Positions 1 to 8,438 of a DNA stretch of 57,962 nt are shown here, piece after piece; position 1 is the stretch's first letter, and the number at the start of each line of letters is the position of its first letter. This DNA comes from Patescibacteria group bacterium. GTDB lineage: Bacteria > Patescibacteriota > Minisyncoccia > Ryanbacterales > GWA2-47-10b. The position numbers and the translations under genes are program-made. The notes below the pieces were generated by a model. It was not told the DNA's origin. It saw only the letters and a list, made by a program, of their open reading frames with translations, and searched no databases. Location of the stretch: contig JBBTSE010000004.1 of the NCBI GenBank assembly GCA_038064855.1, forward strand, positions 1 through 57,962. Reading direction: 5' to 3'.

Positions 1-58
1 TCGAACCGGGGACCTTCACTTTACGAAAGTGCTGCTCTACCAGCTGAGCTAAGGTGGC
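1..58 (-). tRNA. tRNA-Thr(CGT), cut by the window edge
   Basis: The reverse strand shows a 7-base acceptor strand, a D-arm and an anticodon stem-loop whose loop TTCGTAA gives anticodon CGT (codon ACG). The T-arm is only partly inside the window. One pair of the anticodon stem (27-43) looks mismatched as G-A. Five bases separate it from the next tRNA. Confidence 0.85.
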
Positions 59-62
59 GTGG

Positions 63-133
63 TGCGGACAGGGAGAATCGAACTCCCATCTATTGCTTGG
101 GAAGCAATCATTTTGCCACTAAACTATGTCCGC
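63..133 (-). tRNA. tRNA-Gly(CCC)
   Basis: The acceptor stem GCGGACA/TGTCCGC is perfect, the anticodon stem ATTGC/GCAAT closes loop TTCCCAA with anticodon CCC, and the T-arm is canonical. The 3' CCA is not encoded, so it would be added after transcription. Confidence 0.93.
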
Positions 134-177
134 GTCGAGGCCTTTTTCTTTACTTCACTAGTCTGTCAAAAACTATC

Positions 178-561
178 TCAGAGGGCAATACCGACCCAGC
201 CAAGTACATTTTTCCACCATGGGCGGTCAGCGTTGTCAGATGTTACTTCTTTTTTCTTTTCGTCTTCAACAATAATCACTACTGCTTCATCGGGTTTTTG
301 TAGATTAAGCCGACCTCGCGCCTCCATCTCCAAACCTTCACCTGACTTGAGTTTGGTAATGCGCGTCTCGAGCTCGCGGATTTCTTGTTCGCGCTTACCG
401 ATCGCGTCATCAACCGCGCCTGTCTCGCGAAATGCTGTGCGCGCCTGAAAGAAAACAAATGCTGTGCGTGTTACTGCGGTGACGGCAAAAATGAACGCCA
501 AGACAAGACCGATTCGCCAAAACCACACGACCTGTTTTCTTTTTCCTTGCATACGGCGCAT
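178..561 (-). CDS. DivIC/FtsB-like septum formation initiator
   Basis: A protein of about 127 residues: a basic N-terminus, one transmembrane helix (residues 12-34) and a coiled coil rich in Glu, Arg and Lys (about 45-80, including KREQEIRELETRITKL). This is the plan of DivIC/FtsB proteins, bitopic members of the divisome that bridge FtsL to FtsQ. A short C-terminal tail contains DRPWWKN. I chose ATG 561 because a TAGTAT -10-like box lies 8 bases before it, giving a leaderless transcript; ATG 552 is the alternative. It lies downstream of lepA on the same strand, with a 111-bp ORF on the other strand between them. The family call rests on topology and coiled coil, not on a signature residue. 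Confidence 0.7.
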   Translation of the reverse strand: MRRMQGKRKQVVWFWRIGLVLAFIFAVTAVTRTAFVFFQARTAFRETGAVDDAIGKREQEIRELETRITKLKSGEGLEMEARGRLNLQKPDEAVVIIVEDEKKKEVTSDNADRPWWKNVLGWVGIAL

Positions 562-574
562 ACCCTTGTATACT
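547..574 (+). promoter_or_regulatory. Promoter of the 583 ORF, overlapping the divergent -10
   Basis: TTGCAT (547-552), 16 bases, TATACT (569-574), then 8 bases to ATG 583. On the reverse strand TAGTAT (570-575) sits 8 bases before ATG 561, so the two -10 boxes occupy the same bases and only one polymerase could bind at a time. Confidence 0.55.
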
Positions 575-582
575 ATCGTGTA

Positions 583-693
583 ATGCAAAGAAAGCGAAAA
601 CAAAAAATGGTAAGAGCTGTTTGGACTGCGGTAGCCGTCTTTGTGGCACTGAGCATGATCCTCTTTCTCATACCACCCAGCGTGTTCCTCTAG
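583..693 (+). CDS. Small membrane protein, 36 residues
   Basis: Starts MQRKRKQKM, very basic, followed by one hydrophobic helix (about residues 10-32) ending in PPSVFL. It would insert with a cytoplasmic N-terminus. Support for a real gene is the promoter TTGCAT-16-TATACT ending 8 bases before the ATG, the sensible topology and the compact fit: it stops 5 bases before the convergent lepA stop. I do not recognise a family. A longer reading from 385 is open in frame but would overlap the DivIC-like gene antisense, so I prefer the short form. Confidence 0.5.
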   Translation: MQRKRKQKMVRAVWTAVAVFVALSMILFLIPPSVFL

Positions 694-698
694 GTTCG

Positions 699-2477
699 CT
701 ACATTTTGAGCAGTTTGAGATAGACCTCGGGTTCAATCGATACGCGCCCCTCCGCCTGAAGGCGCTTTTTGCCTTCTTTTTGTTTTTTCCAAAGCTTCAT
801 TTTACGCGACCGATCGCCACCGTACAGATATCCGGTGACATCTTTGCGCATCGCACTAATGGATGCTGACGCCACAGTACGCCCCTCAATCTCACCTTGC
901 ACTTTGACCACAAAAAGTTCTTGCGGGAGGGCTGCCTTTACCTTATCGACAATGCGCCGCGCCTCACGCTCACCTGCATCCGTACGCACCACGCGCGAGA
1001 GTGCCTCTACCCTATCACCGGAAACTATGATATCAATACGCACCAAGTCCGCCGGCCGCCAGCCATCTTCTTCGTAATGAAATGATGCGTATCCCTTGGT
1101 AGAAGATTTGAGTGAATCAAAAAACCCATTGATCATCTGGCGCAACGGCAAACGCGCATCGAGCGTCAGGCGTCCGGTAGAACCCACCTTCATATCACCT
1201 ATGGCACCTTCAAATGATTCGGTTGTGCGAACGACATCCTGCAAATATTGGGGTGGCGTAATGATCTCAAGTTTCATCCAAAGTTCTTCTACTTTTTCGC
1301 ACTCGTGATGTTTTGGAAAAAGTGCGGCATTGGCAATCTGCTCCTGCATGCCTTTGCGCCAGATGCGATAGGTCACTGATGGATGGGTGACCACAAAATC
1401 AAGATCAAACTCACGGCGCAATCGCTCAGCAGTCACCTCAAGGTGCAGGGTCCCCAAAAATCCACACTCATACCCGCGGCCGAGCACCATGCTTGCCCGC
1501 TCTTCGAACGCCAACGATGAGTCATTGAGCTTAAGCTTTGAGAGTGCGTCACCGAGTGTAAAAAAATCTCCTTGATCGGTTGGGAAAAAACTTGCCCAGA
1601 CTACCGGGCGCGGTTCCAAATACCCGGGTAAGGGCTCTGCGCCGTGCACTTTTTGTCTCTGTTCGATAATCGTATCACCCACGCGCACCTCGCCCGGCTC
1701 TTTGATACCGGTCACCACATACCCTACCTCACCCGCCGCCAACTTATCTTTTGCTTTCATGGTGGGCGTAAAATATCCCACCTCTTTTGCTACAAATTGT
1801 TTGCCACGCGCAAAGAGATACAGAGAATCGCCCGTCTTGAGCTCACCGTCCATCACACGAACTGACGCGATAATACCTTTGTGACTTTCAAAAAAAGAAT
1901 CGAACACTAGCGCACGAAGATATGTTTTTTTGCTCTCTGGTGGCGGTACGCGCTTGATAATACCCGCGATGAGCTCGGGCACACCAACACCATCTTTGGC
2001 AGACACTTTAAAAACTTCTTCGGGCGCGAATCCACCAAGTTCGCATAGTTCCGCGATCACCGCATCAGGATTTGCATGCGGCAAATCAATCTTATTGACC
2101 ACCGGTACAAAAGTGAGGCCGAGTTTTTTTGCTACAAAAAAATGCGAGAGCGTTTGCGCCTCGATACCTTGGGTGGCATCCACCAACAACAGCGCACCCT
2201 CACAACACAAAAGCGCGCGCGATACTTCATACGAGAAATCGACATGGCCGGGAGTATCGATGAGATTGACGATGTACCCGCCTGTCTCCATCCGTACCGG
2301 TTGCATTTTAATAGTAATCCCGCGCTCGCGCTCAAGATCCATCGAATCGAGCACTTGTTCTTTCATCTTGCGTTTTTCTACCGTACCCGTGTATTCCAAA
2401 AAACGATCGGCAAGGGTCGACTTGCCGTGATCAATATGAGCGATAATCGAAAAATTGCGTATATGACCGAGGTCCAT
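699..2477 (-). CDS. lepA: Elongation factor 4 (LepA), ribosome-bound GTPase
   Basis: 592 residues, the usual LepA length. The GTPase domain carries P-loop AHIDHGKS (13-20), switch II DTPGH and the guanine-specificity NKID, followed by domain 2, an EF-G-like domain III/V and the LepA-specific C-terminus (about 485-592, including GRVSIEPEVYLKLLKM). EF4 acts on stalled or assembling ribosomes. The ATG lies 12 bases after the murJ stop, so the two are almost surely cotranscribed. Nothing is missing. Confidence 0.97.
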   Translation of the reverse strand: MDLGHIRNFSIIAHIDHGKSTLADRFLEYTGTVEKRKMKEQVLDSMDLERERGITIKMQPVRMETGGYIVNLIDTPGHVDFSYEVSRALLCCEGALLLVDATQGIEAQTLSHFFVAKKLGLTFVPVVNKIDLPHANPDAVIAELCELGGFAPEEVFKVSAKDGVGVPELIAGIIKRVPPPESKKTYLRALVFDSFFESHKGIIASVRVMDGELKTGDSLYLFARGKQFVAKEVGYFTPTMKAKDKLAAGEVGYVVTGIKEPGEVRVGDTIIEQRQKVHGAEPLPGYLEPRPVVWASFFPTDQGDFFTLGDALSKLKLNDSSLAFEERASMVLGRGYECGFLGTLHLEVTAERLRREFDLDFVVTHPSVTYRIWRKGMQEQIANAALFPKHHECEKVEELWMKLEIITPPQYLQDVVRTTESFEGAIGDMKVGSTGRLTLDARLPLRQMINGFFDSLKSSTKGYASFHYEEDGWRPADLVRIDIIVSGDRVEALSRVVRTDAGEREARRIVDKVKAALPQELFVVKVQGEIEGRTVASASISAMRKDVTGYLYGGDRSRKMKLWKKQKEGKKRLQAEGRVSIEPEVYLKLLKM

Positions 2478-2489
2478 AGGTACCCCGCA

Positions 2490-4172
2490 TTATAGGTGCT
2501 CTGTCTCGGGTTGCAAGACCTCACGACGCGAGAAGCGTGTGACGAGCGCCGCTTTGATCTCTTGGTATTCGGGCATCTCCATACGCTCTGCGAGCATGAT
2601 ACCGACTGTGATTGATACTACGCCCGCCAAAAAGGCGTGCGCAAAAACTGCAAGCGTCGTCTCAAGTGGGAAGGTGTCGGCAAAAAATGAAAGCGTTACA
2701 TAGCCCGCGAGCGCCATCGCGATACCGAGACCTGTAATGCGCTTTACCGCTACACCGAGCACGCGACGCGTCGTTTTGCCATCGAGCCGAAAGATACTAC
2801 GCATCAGGAGCACCGCGTTTACCAATGATCCGAGTGTATATGCCAAGGGAAGTGCTAAAAACTCGATATCGGCAGTCGCCACATCTTCTATCCGAATATG
2901 CAAGATCCATGCAAAAAATTGTTTTGCGACCATACTTTCTTCCATCACAAACACGCCACTGAGTGCCGCTGCAACCGTCACGACAAAGGAGGCGACATTA
3001 TATTTGAGTGGCTCACGAATACGCCCGAGCGCGTAGTACGCACGCACCGCAAGCGTCACGACACTCTGTGTGACAATAGCAAATGAAAACAAAAACAAAC
3101 TGGCAATCGTCAGATGCGTATCGAGCCATGCGAACGCTCCCGTACCCAACACCAACCGTACAATGTGCGCGCGAAATACAATAAAAAGCATAGTGGCAGG
3201 TACTGTCCAAAATAAAATATGCCGCAATGCGTTGGTAAACTGCCGAAAGAAAAGATCTTTTTCATCTTTAAGTACGAGCTCTGCCATGGTCGGAAATGCC
3301 GCAATACTATACGAAAGCCCAATGATCGTAAGCGGTAAAGCAAAAAGATTATGCGAGAGATTGAAAATAGCGATAGCTCCTGCACCGAGAGTAGACGCGA
3401 TGGCCGTTAGCACAAGCTGGGATACTTGATTAAGTGAGAGCGCACATGCACGCGGAAACGAGTAGGAGACAATATCGAACGGGCGCGCCTCAAGACTAAT
3501 GCGAGGGCGGGGAAACGCGTGTATCAAAAGAAGCGCGGGGATTTGCACTACCATATGGAGCGCCGCTCCAAGCACCACGCCATAGGCAAGCCCCGCAATC
3601 CCCCATTCGGGCAAAAATACTACAACACCCATAATGATGCCTGCGTTATAAAATATGGGAGCTACTGCGTACGCAAAAAATCGTTTTGATGACTGAATAA
3701 CACCCGATATCAAACTTGAGAGACCGAGAAACAATGGAGAGAATAGCATGATACGAGAAAGCATGACGGTGGTCGCCACTTCACCCGCGGAGAATCCTGG
3801 CACCATCCAAGGAATAATCCATTGCATACACAGGTAGGCAATACCGATAGCCACCAACATGGCTACCAGAAAAATAGTCACTAAAGAATCGAAAAATGCC
3901 TGTGCCTTTTTTGGAGACTCTTCCTCGCGCGCGATAAAAAGCGGGATAAACGCGGTAGATGCGATAAAAAAAAGCGAAAGTGAGAAAAGAATATCCGGTA
4001 TACGAAATGCAGCGTAGTAGATATCGAGGGAACGCGAAGCGCCAAACTCGGCTGCCAAAAAACGATCGCGCAACAGCCCCAAAACACCGTTTACAATATT
4101 TGTTAAAGCAAGCAGGAGTGCTGTTTGATGCACTCCTGCTAACTCGGTTTTAAAGAAACGAGAAGGTGTCAC
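2490..4172 (-). CDS. murJ: Lipid II flippase MurJ
   Basis: 560 residues of a polytopic membrane protein with about 14 helices and the MVF/MurJ pattern: an N-terminal segment with GLLRDRFLAAEFGAS, then helices containing ISGVIQSSKRFFAYA and the RAYYALGRIREPLKY segment. MurJ flips undecaprenyl-pyrophosphate-linked peptidoglycan precursor across the membrane. It starts 4 bases after the ligase gene stops and ends 12 bases before lepA begins, so the three form an operon. Together with uppS at 57.1 kb and ftsA/ftsZ it implies a genuine peptidoglycan wall. Confidence 0.93.
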   Translation of the reverse strand: MTPSRFFKTELAGVHQTALLLALTNIVNGVLGLLRDRFLAAEFGASRSLDIYYAAFRIPDILFSLSLFFIASTAFIPLFIAREEESPKKAQAFFDSLVTIFLVAMLVAIGIAYLCMQWIIPWMVPGFSAGEVATTVMLSRIMLFSPLFLGLSSLISGVIQSSKRFFAYAVAPIFYNAGIIMGVVVFLPEWGIAGLAYGVVLGAALHMVVQIPALLLIHAFPRPRISLEARPFDIVSYSFPRACALSLNQVSQLVLTAIASTLGAGAIAIFNLSHNLFALPLTIIGLSYSIAAFPTMAELVLKDEKDLFFRQFTNALRHILFWTVPATMLFIVFRAHIVRLVLGTGAFAWLDTHLTIASLFLFSFAIVTQSVVTLAVRAYYALGRIREPLKYNVASFVVTVAAALSGVFVMEESMVAKQFFAWILHIRIEDVATADIEFLALPLAYTLGSLVNAVLLMRSIFRLDGKTTRRVLGVAVKRITGLGIAMALAGYVTLSFFADTFPLETTLAVFAHAFLAGVVSITVGIMLAERMEMPEYQEIKAALVTRFSRREVLQPETEHL

Positions 4173-4176
4173 TCCT

Positions 4177-6603
4177 CTATCGTATCTGTTTTTCCTCAGG
4201 AAGTGGAGTGCCCTTTCGTTTTTCTGGTGGCGGATCGCCTAAAACATCTGCGGCCTTCCGGCCCGCGCGAAGTGCTTCAACGATACGCACCACCTCCTCA
4301 TTGCCAGGATTAAGCTCAGCAATAGCTTCAAATTCTTTGAGCGCACCGTCAGCGTTACCGTTACGATCATAGATAAGCCCCAAGAAATAACGAGCGTTTG
4401 AATAGTTTGGAGCAAGCTTAATCACTTCGCGAAATATCGGTTCGGCCGCGACAAAGTTTTCTTTCTGATAGTACAGGAATCCGAGCTGAAAGAGTGCGCC
4501 TACATTTTTAGGTGCAAGTGTTACTGCCGCCTCTCCACGACTGATCGCCTCATCGAGCTGACCTCGATCAAGATACAGACGCGAGAGGGTAAAGTGCGCT
4601 TGCGCGTAATCCTGCTTAAGGTTGGTCGCGTCACTCAAATATTTTATTGCTTTGTCTTGGTACTCGCCAGCGATTTTACGCGAGGTAGACCCGCCGCCAC
4701 GCAAGATAGTGACATCCGAAATGGCAAGATAGGTTCGCGCGAGATCTACATAGATAGATGGATCGTTGGGACTCAAGTTGAGAGCTGTCTCGTAATTTTC
4801 TATTGCCAACTTCGAGATGCTTTCTTCGACAGGAATAGCGAGCTCGTAGATTTGCCCCAACATCCGGTAATTGAGTGCATCTTTTTTGCCATAATCGCGC
4901 GCGAGCTCAGCCATCACGCGACCTTCATTGTACGCTACACGAAATTCTTCAAACTGTTTTTCGCGCTCAGCACCCTGTTGATTGAGAACGCGCGTCATCT
5001 TTACATATTGAAGCTGTGCCGCTGTCCTGTAGTACCGATCTTGATACTGATCGAGTTCAATCGCAGCTCTTACAGAATCAAGCGCGGTATTGGCCGCGCC
5101 CTCACGGTTAAACACATCAACACCGCGCGCAAAGGCGACTGAACCTAGATACCGCACCGTTTGAAAGTACACGCCAGCGACACTTGATACCAATACAAAG
5201 ATAAGAATAAGCGAGAAAATAAATCCTCGTTCTTTTGTCTCAAAAAGGTTAACAGTTCCCGTCGCGATGACTCCAGCGTCTCTGAGTGATGCGTAAAACA
5301 ACCCGAGAAACACAAAAGTAAGAAGTACAAGTGCGCCAGAGAGTGGATGCAAAAACCACATAATTGCCAAGTAGAGGGACGCGGCAAAGGTCGCGCGTAC
5401 ATAGACGCTCTCAGGCCCCGTCATGCGTGCGAGCGCGCGTATGCCATTGGCAAAGAAAAATCCAAGTAACACCGAGAAGGTAATCGTGCCGAGGATACCG
5501 CCTTCGAGTACGAGTTGGAGAAACGAACTAAAACCTGAATTAAATCGCGTCTGCCAAAATATCGTCGTGTTAACCGCAGGATCCTTGAAACGGTCCCACA
5601 GAAAACCAAAGGTGTTTGGTCCGGTACCAAGTATGGGTGATTCGGCAAGACCCTTTTTGGTTATCTCTACCGTATTACCAAACGCTGGTATAACCTCTTG
5701 TGTTTTACCAAAGTTATCAGCGCCACTAAACGCAGTGGCAAGGGTGTTGGTTAATAGAACAAAGAGTACCGAGAAAATGAGGAGCATAAGTGCGGCACCA
5801 AAAAGTGACGAGCGTTGCTCACGGTGAGAGAGAGAAAGAGCTACAAATAAAAGTGCTACGACACCTAAGACAATCCAAGCAGTCGGGAAGTTTGCGAAAA
5901 ACATCCCGAGAACCGCGAATGCAAGCGCGGCATACGATGCCCAAAAGCGAAGCCCTACGAATGGTAGAAAGAGCGCCACGCTCAAACCAAAAAATGTTGC
6001 GAGCGCATTCCATGAGCCGAACAAATTAAACGAACGAGGTTGGGCAAACTCCCACGAGAAAAAATCGACGCCACTAACGCTCTGAACAAGAAAAAAGAAT
6101 GCTTGGATCACAACCGCGACAGCAAAAAGCGAGAGCGCGCGATGTACCTGACGAATATCGCGAAGTGCCAAGGGTGCTACAAAGAGTGCGATAACCGCAA
6201 CAACTATTTGTGTCCACCCAAGCGGCTCGCTACCAAATCCCCAAAGAGACTGGATAGGACTTGTGGAAAACAACGCAGCCGCCGTCCATACCGCTATAAA
6301 CACGATCGCCGCTGAGAAAAACCGTGCGCGCGGAAAACGGATAACCCCCTCTTGCAACATACCTCCTATAAGAAGCATAAGCGACACTGAGAGTGTTATA
6401 CCTGCGAGAAATGTCTTGTTGAGCTCGACAGGATTACTTGTGCTCGGTAAAAACCAAATAGGAAATAAAAGAAGGAAGGCATAAAAAACCCACCTTCCGG
6501 CCTTCGATAGAGCTGACTCTTCCACGCTTGCGCTGTCATTACCTGCGTCAATACCACCCGATACAATATCGTCTTCGTAGATATCCATTGATTTACTGTT
6601 CAT
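4177..6603 (-). CDS. O-antigen-ligase-like polytopic membrane protein with C-terminal TPRs
   Basis: About 808 residues. The first 30 are acidic and cytoplasmic. Around 12 membrane helices follow, then a long loop with LGTGPNTFGFLWDRF, the Wzy_C-type region of O-antigen ligases and polymerases. From about residue 490 the protein becomes a soluble tetratricopeptide array (for example GALFQLGFLYYQ, NARYFLGLIYDRNGN). Family members join polyprenol-linked glycans to an acceptor at the outer membrane face. Without an outer membrane the acceptor may be a wall polymer, S-layer or lipoprotein. ATG 6603 is preferred over 6621: an AGGT sits just upstream and the TAGTAT-like -10 overlaps the longer start. 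It heads the murJ-lepA operon. Confidence 0.8.
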   Translation of the reverse strand: MNSKSMDIYEDDIVSGGIDAGNDSASVEESALSKAGRWVFYAFLLLFPIWFLPSTSNPVELNKTFLAGITLSVSLMLLIGGMLQEGVIRFPRARFFSAAIVFIAVWTAAALFSTSPIQSLWGFGSEPLGWTQIVVAVIALFVAPLALRDIRQVHRALSLFAVAVVIQAFFFLVQSVSGVDFFSWEFAQPRSFNLFGSWNALATFFGLSVALFLPFVGLRFWASYAALAFAVLGMFFANFPTAWIVLGVVALLFVALSLSHREQRSSLFGAALMLLIFSVLFVLLTNTLATAFSGADNFGKTQEVIPAFGNTVEITKKGLAESPILGTGPNTFGFLWDRFKDPAVNTTIFWQTRFNSGFSSFLQLVLEGGILGTITFSVLLGFFFANGIRALARMTGPESVYVRATFAASLYLAIMWFLHPLSGALVLLTFVFLGLFYASLRDAGVIATGTVNLFETKERGFIFSLILIFVLVSSVAGVYFQTVRYLGSVAFARGVDVFNREGAANTALDSVRAAIELDQYQDRYYRTAAQLQYVKMTRVLNQQGAEREKQFEEFRVAYNEGRVMAELARDYGKKDALNYRMLGQIYELAIPVEESISKLAIENYETALNLSPNDPSIYVDLARTYLAISDVTILRGGGSTSRKIAGEYQDKAIKYLSDATNLKQDYAQAHFTLSRLYLDRGQLDEAISRGEAAVTLAPKNVGALFQLGFLYYQKENFVAAEPIFREVIKLAPNYSNARYFLGLIYDRNGNADGALKEFEAIAELNPGNEEVVRIVEALRAGRKAADVLGDPPPEKRKGTPLPEEKQIR

Positions 6604-6615
6604 ATGACCTATACT
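6588..6615 (+). promoter_or_regulatory. Promoter for the MerR-like gene
   Basis: TTGATT (6588-6593), 16 bases, TATACT (6610-6615), lying over the start of the divergent ligase gene. Transcription would start near 6622. Confidence 0.5.
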
Positions 6616-6703
6616 AATCATAAGATAATGCGATAGGCAAGCTGTGGATATAAATGGGGGGAAGGATCAAGCCATCTCAAACCTTCATCAAGATTATTCA
6701 AGT

Positions 6704-6925
6704 ATGGATCAACGCTACTACACTATTAAACAAGCTGCCTCACTTTTAGGCGTGAGCGCCCTTACTCTTCGCAACTGGGACAAAAATGGTAAACTTATCG
6801 CCTACCGCCATCCTATGAACAATTATCGTGTATATAAAAAAGACGACCTTGATAGTGTTATAAAAAGCATCGAAACCAACCCACGAAAATCTCGCAAACT
6901 TCATATAAGCATTGAGGAAGAATAA
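6704..6925 (+). CDS. MerR-type helix-turn-helix mini-regulator
   Basis: 73 residues beginning MDQRYYTIKQAASLLGVS, a MerR/excisionase-type winged helix (HTH_17 style): residues 6-25 form the helix-turn-helix, NWDKNGKLIAYRHP the wing and YRVYKKDDLD the closing helix. The tail is basic then acidic (RKSRKLHISIEEE), with no effector domain, so it is either a bare DNA binder or an excisionase/accessory factor. A GTG at 6644 in frame would add 20 residues and be closer to the predicted transcript start. I chose the ATG because the domain begins there. It is divergent from the ligase operon and ends in a shared terminator with rnpB. Confidence 0.7.
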   Translation: MDQRYYTIKQAASLLGVSALTLRNWDKNGKLIAYRHPMNNYRVYKKDDLDSVIKSIETNPRKSRKLHISIEEE

Positions 6926-6957
6926 AAAAACAACCCCGCAACTGCGGGATTGTTTTT
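6925..6957. terminator. Bidirectional terminator between the MerR-like gene and rnpB
   Basis: A stem of about 12 pairs with one A-C mismatch around CCCGCAACTGCGGG, flanked by a T-run on the right and an A-run on the left, so it works in both directions. It directly follows the MerR-like stop and the 3' end of RNase P RNA. Confidence 0.85.
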
Positions 6958-7353
6958 AGATACGCCCGTAAGCCGGGTTCTGTTTTATGTAATCATCTAT
7001 CTGGGCTCGTGGTTACCCGACGAGCTCGAGCCTCCGACAAAATGCTTTCGCATAGTACGGGAGTTGCACCGGGCAAGTGTTTTCCTCCGTGCGTGATTGC
7101 TCACGCACGCTGTGGTCTCTTACACCACTCTTTTCACCCTTACCTCCTTCAACATTTTGAGCATTACCTCAAGCTGATGACGATCGGCGGTTTGGTCTCT
7201 GTGGCACTATCTCGTATCTCGGCTCACCATTACTAGTGAGACGGAATGGATGGTCGTTAGCCATTGCCACTTTATCAAAGAAAAAATCTTTGAAATGGTG
7301 CCCGGACTTTCCTCTCATGCACTTGCGTACACAAGCGATTACTCAGCGTATCT
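6958..7353 (-). ncRNA. rnpB: RNase P RNA
   Basis: The reverse strand has the hallmark 3' end ACAGAACCCGGCTTA and the 5' GAGGAAAGTCCGGGC. Helix P1 can be placed exactly: AGATACGC at the 5' end (7346-7353) pairs perfectly with GCGTATCT at the 3' end (6958-6965). This gives a 396-nt RNA. It is the catalytic subunit that cuts tRNA 5' leaders. It has its own promoter and terminator. The protein subunit rnpA is not in this window. Confidence 0.96.
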
Positions 7354-7360
7354 ATGTGGT

Positions 7361-7388
7361 ATTATAGCAGATTTCCAGAAAAAATCAA
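7361..7388 (-). promoter_or_regulatory. rnpB promoter
   Basis: On the reverse strand TTGATT, 16 bases, and a perfect TATAAT (7361-7366); the P1 helix begins 7 bases later at 7353, exactly where transcription should start. Confidence 0.85.
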
Positions 7389-7390
7389 GC

Positions 7391-7912
7391 TCAATATTCA
7401 ATCCCCCTCCTCGCTTTTTTGCCATCGTGAAATGGATGCTTTACATCGTGTACTTCTGATACTAAATCCGCGCGATCGATACATATTTGTCTTGCTCCCC
7501 TACCGGTAAATATTAGATCTATTTTTTTCTCTACCACTATATCTACCAATTTCATCGCGTCATCATTTGTAATTAAATTTAAATCGAGCGCGTTATTGAT
7601 CTCGTCTGCGATCACGATATGCCACGCGCCTGACTCGGTCTCGCGCACGAGTTCTGCGAGCGCGTCGCGTGCCGCCTGCTCATGTTCTTCTCTTGGTAGC
7701 TTATCATTTAAAATACCTACAAATCCTTTGCCTCGTTTTCGTAATTCAAATTCTGGTGCTAATCGTTTGAAAGACTCATCTTCACCTGATGGCCACGGCC
7801 CTTTGATAAACTGGATCATCAACACACGCTTGCCATCACCTATCGCGCGCAATGCCTGACCAAGCGCCGCCGTAGTCTTACCTTTGCCGTCACCTGTAAA
7901 GATATAAAACAT
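7391..7912 (-). CDS. cobO: Cob(I)alamin / cobyrinate a,c-diamide adenosyltransferase (CobO/BtuR)
   Basis: 173 residues, normal for the CobA/CobO/BtuR family. Residues 2-36 hold the P-loop TGDGKGKTTAALGQALRA and RVLMIQFIKG. ADEINNAL is the Walker B-like acidic segment and HPFHDGKKARRGIEY is the C-terminal family signature. The enzyme moves the adenosyl group of ATP to the cobalt of a corrinoid. No other corrinoid biosynthesis gene is visible, so salvage is likely. The obvious client here is the adenosylcobalamin-dependent ribonucleotide reductase at 10595-13345. It is last in a leftward three-gene operon, 6 bases after the membrane protein. Confidence 0.92.
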   Translation of the reverse strand: MFYIFTGDGKGKTTAALGQALRAIGDGKRVLMIQFIKGPWPSGEDESFKRLAPEFELRKRGKGFVGILNDKLPREEHEQAARDALAELVRETESGAWHIVIADEINNALDLNLITNDDAMKLVDIVVEKKIDLIFTGRGARQICIDRADLVSEVHDVKHPFHDGKKARRGIEY

Positions 7913-7918
7913 ACCTCA

Positions 7919-8437
7919 TTAATTTTTTACCGCACATGCCTTACATCCTTCATTTAACCGTGATGAAGCGAAGTAAAGCGAAATAAATAACAACAAGAAA
8001 GAAGCTGCCACAATATACCAACGATAGGTGATGATCGTAAGAACTGCACTAAACCCCAGAAAACCGAAGAGCGCCACAAGACACATACCACAGGTAGCAG
8101 ATGCGAAGAGAGAAGAAAAGACACCTGACAGCAAGCCTGCCCCACTCAATGCCGCGCTACCCATTGTCTGTCGAACTGTCTCAAATTTTTGAAGAAATAT
8201 ATTGATCTGAATAGTTAGGGTAAGAGCGCCAAAGAAACCTAATACCGCCAATAAGCCGTAATCCCCGAATCTAAAGAGCTCCGCCTGGAACCCAATATTA
8301 TTTCCTGGGATAGCGACGACGGGTATGGAAAACATACCTGCAAAAAGAAGCGCCCAAAGAATGGCAAATGCAAGGGCAAGCCTCCCCGAAGAAAGGGTGG
8401 CATGAGCCGCCGAGTAAATCGTAGATATGAACCCCAT
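7919..8437 (-). CDS. Membrane protein of unknown function, about five helices
   Basis: 172 residues with helices near 15-40, 50-70, 75-95, 105-130 and 135-160. Cysteines are notable: SATCGMCLVA in a membrane segment and NEGCKACAVKN at the C-terminus, which could bind a metal or form a disulfide. I do not recognise the family. ATG 8437 is one base after the TAG of the Asp-box gene, so translation is coupled; the upstream start at 8470 would overlap that gene. Its place between an Asp-box protein and CobO suggests a shared pathway, perhaps metal- or corrinoid-related, but this is only inference. Confidence 0.7.
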   Translation of the reverse strand: MGFISTIYSAAHATLSSGRLALAFAILWALLFAGMFSIPVVAIPGNNIGFQAELFRFGDYGLLAVLGFFGALTLTIQINIFLQKFETVRQTMGSAALSGAGLLSGVFSSLFASATCGMCLVALFGFLGFSAVLTIITYRWYIVAASFLLLFISLYFASSRLNEGCKACAVKN

Positions 8438-8438
8438 A

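Noticed and set aside
4594-5142. Long rightward ORF of 182 codons
   Set aside because: Antisense to the TPR half of the ligase-like gene. It has no recognisable domain and no promoter or ribosome binding site.
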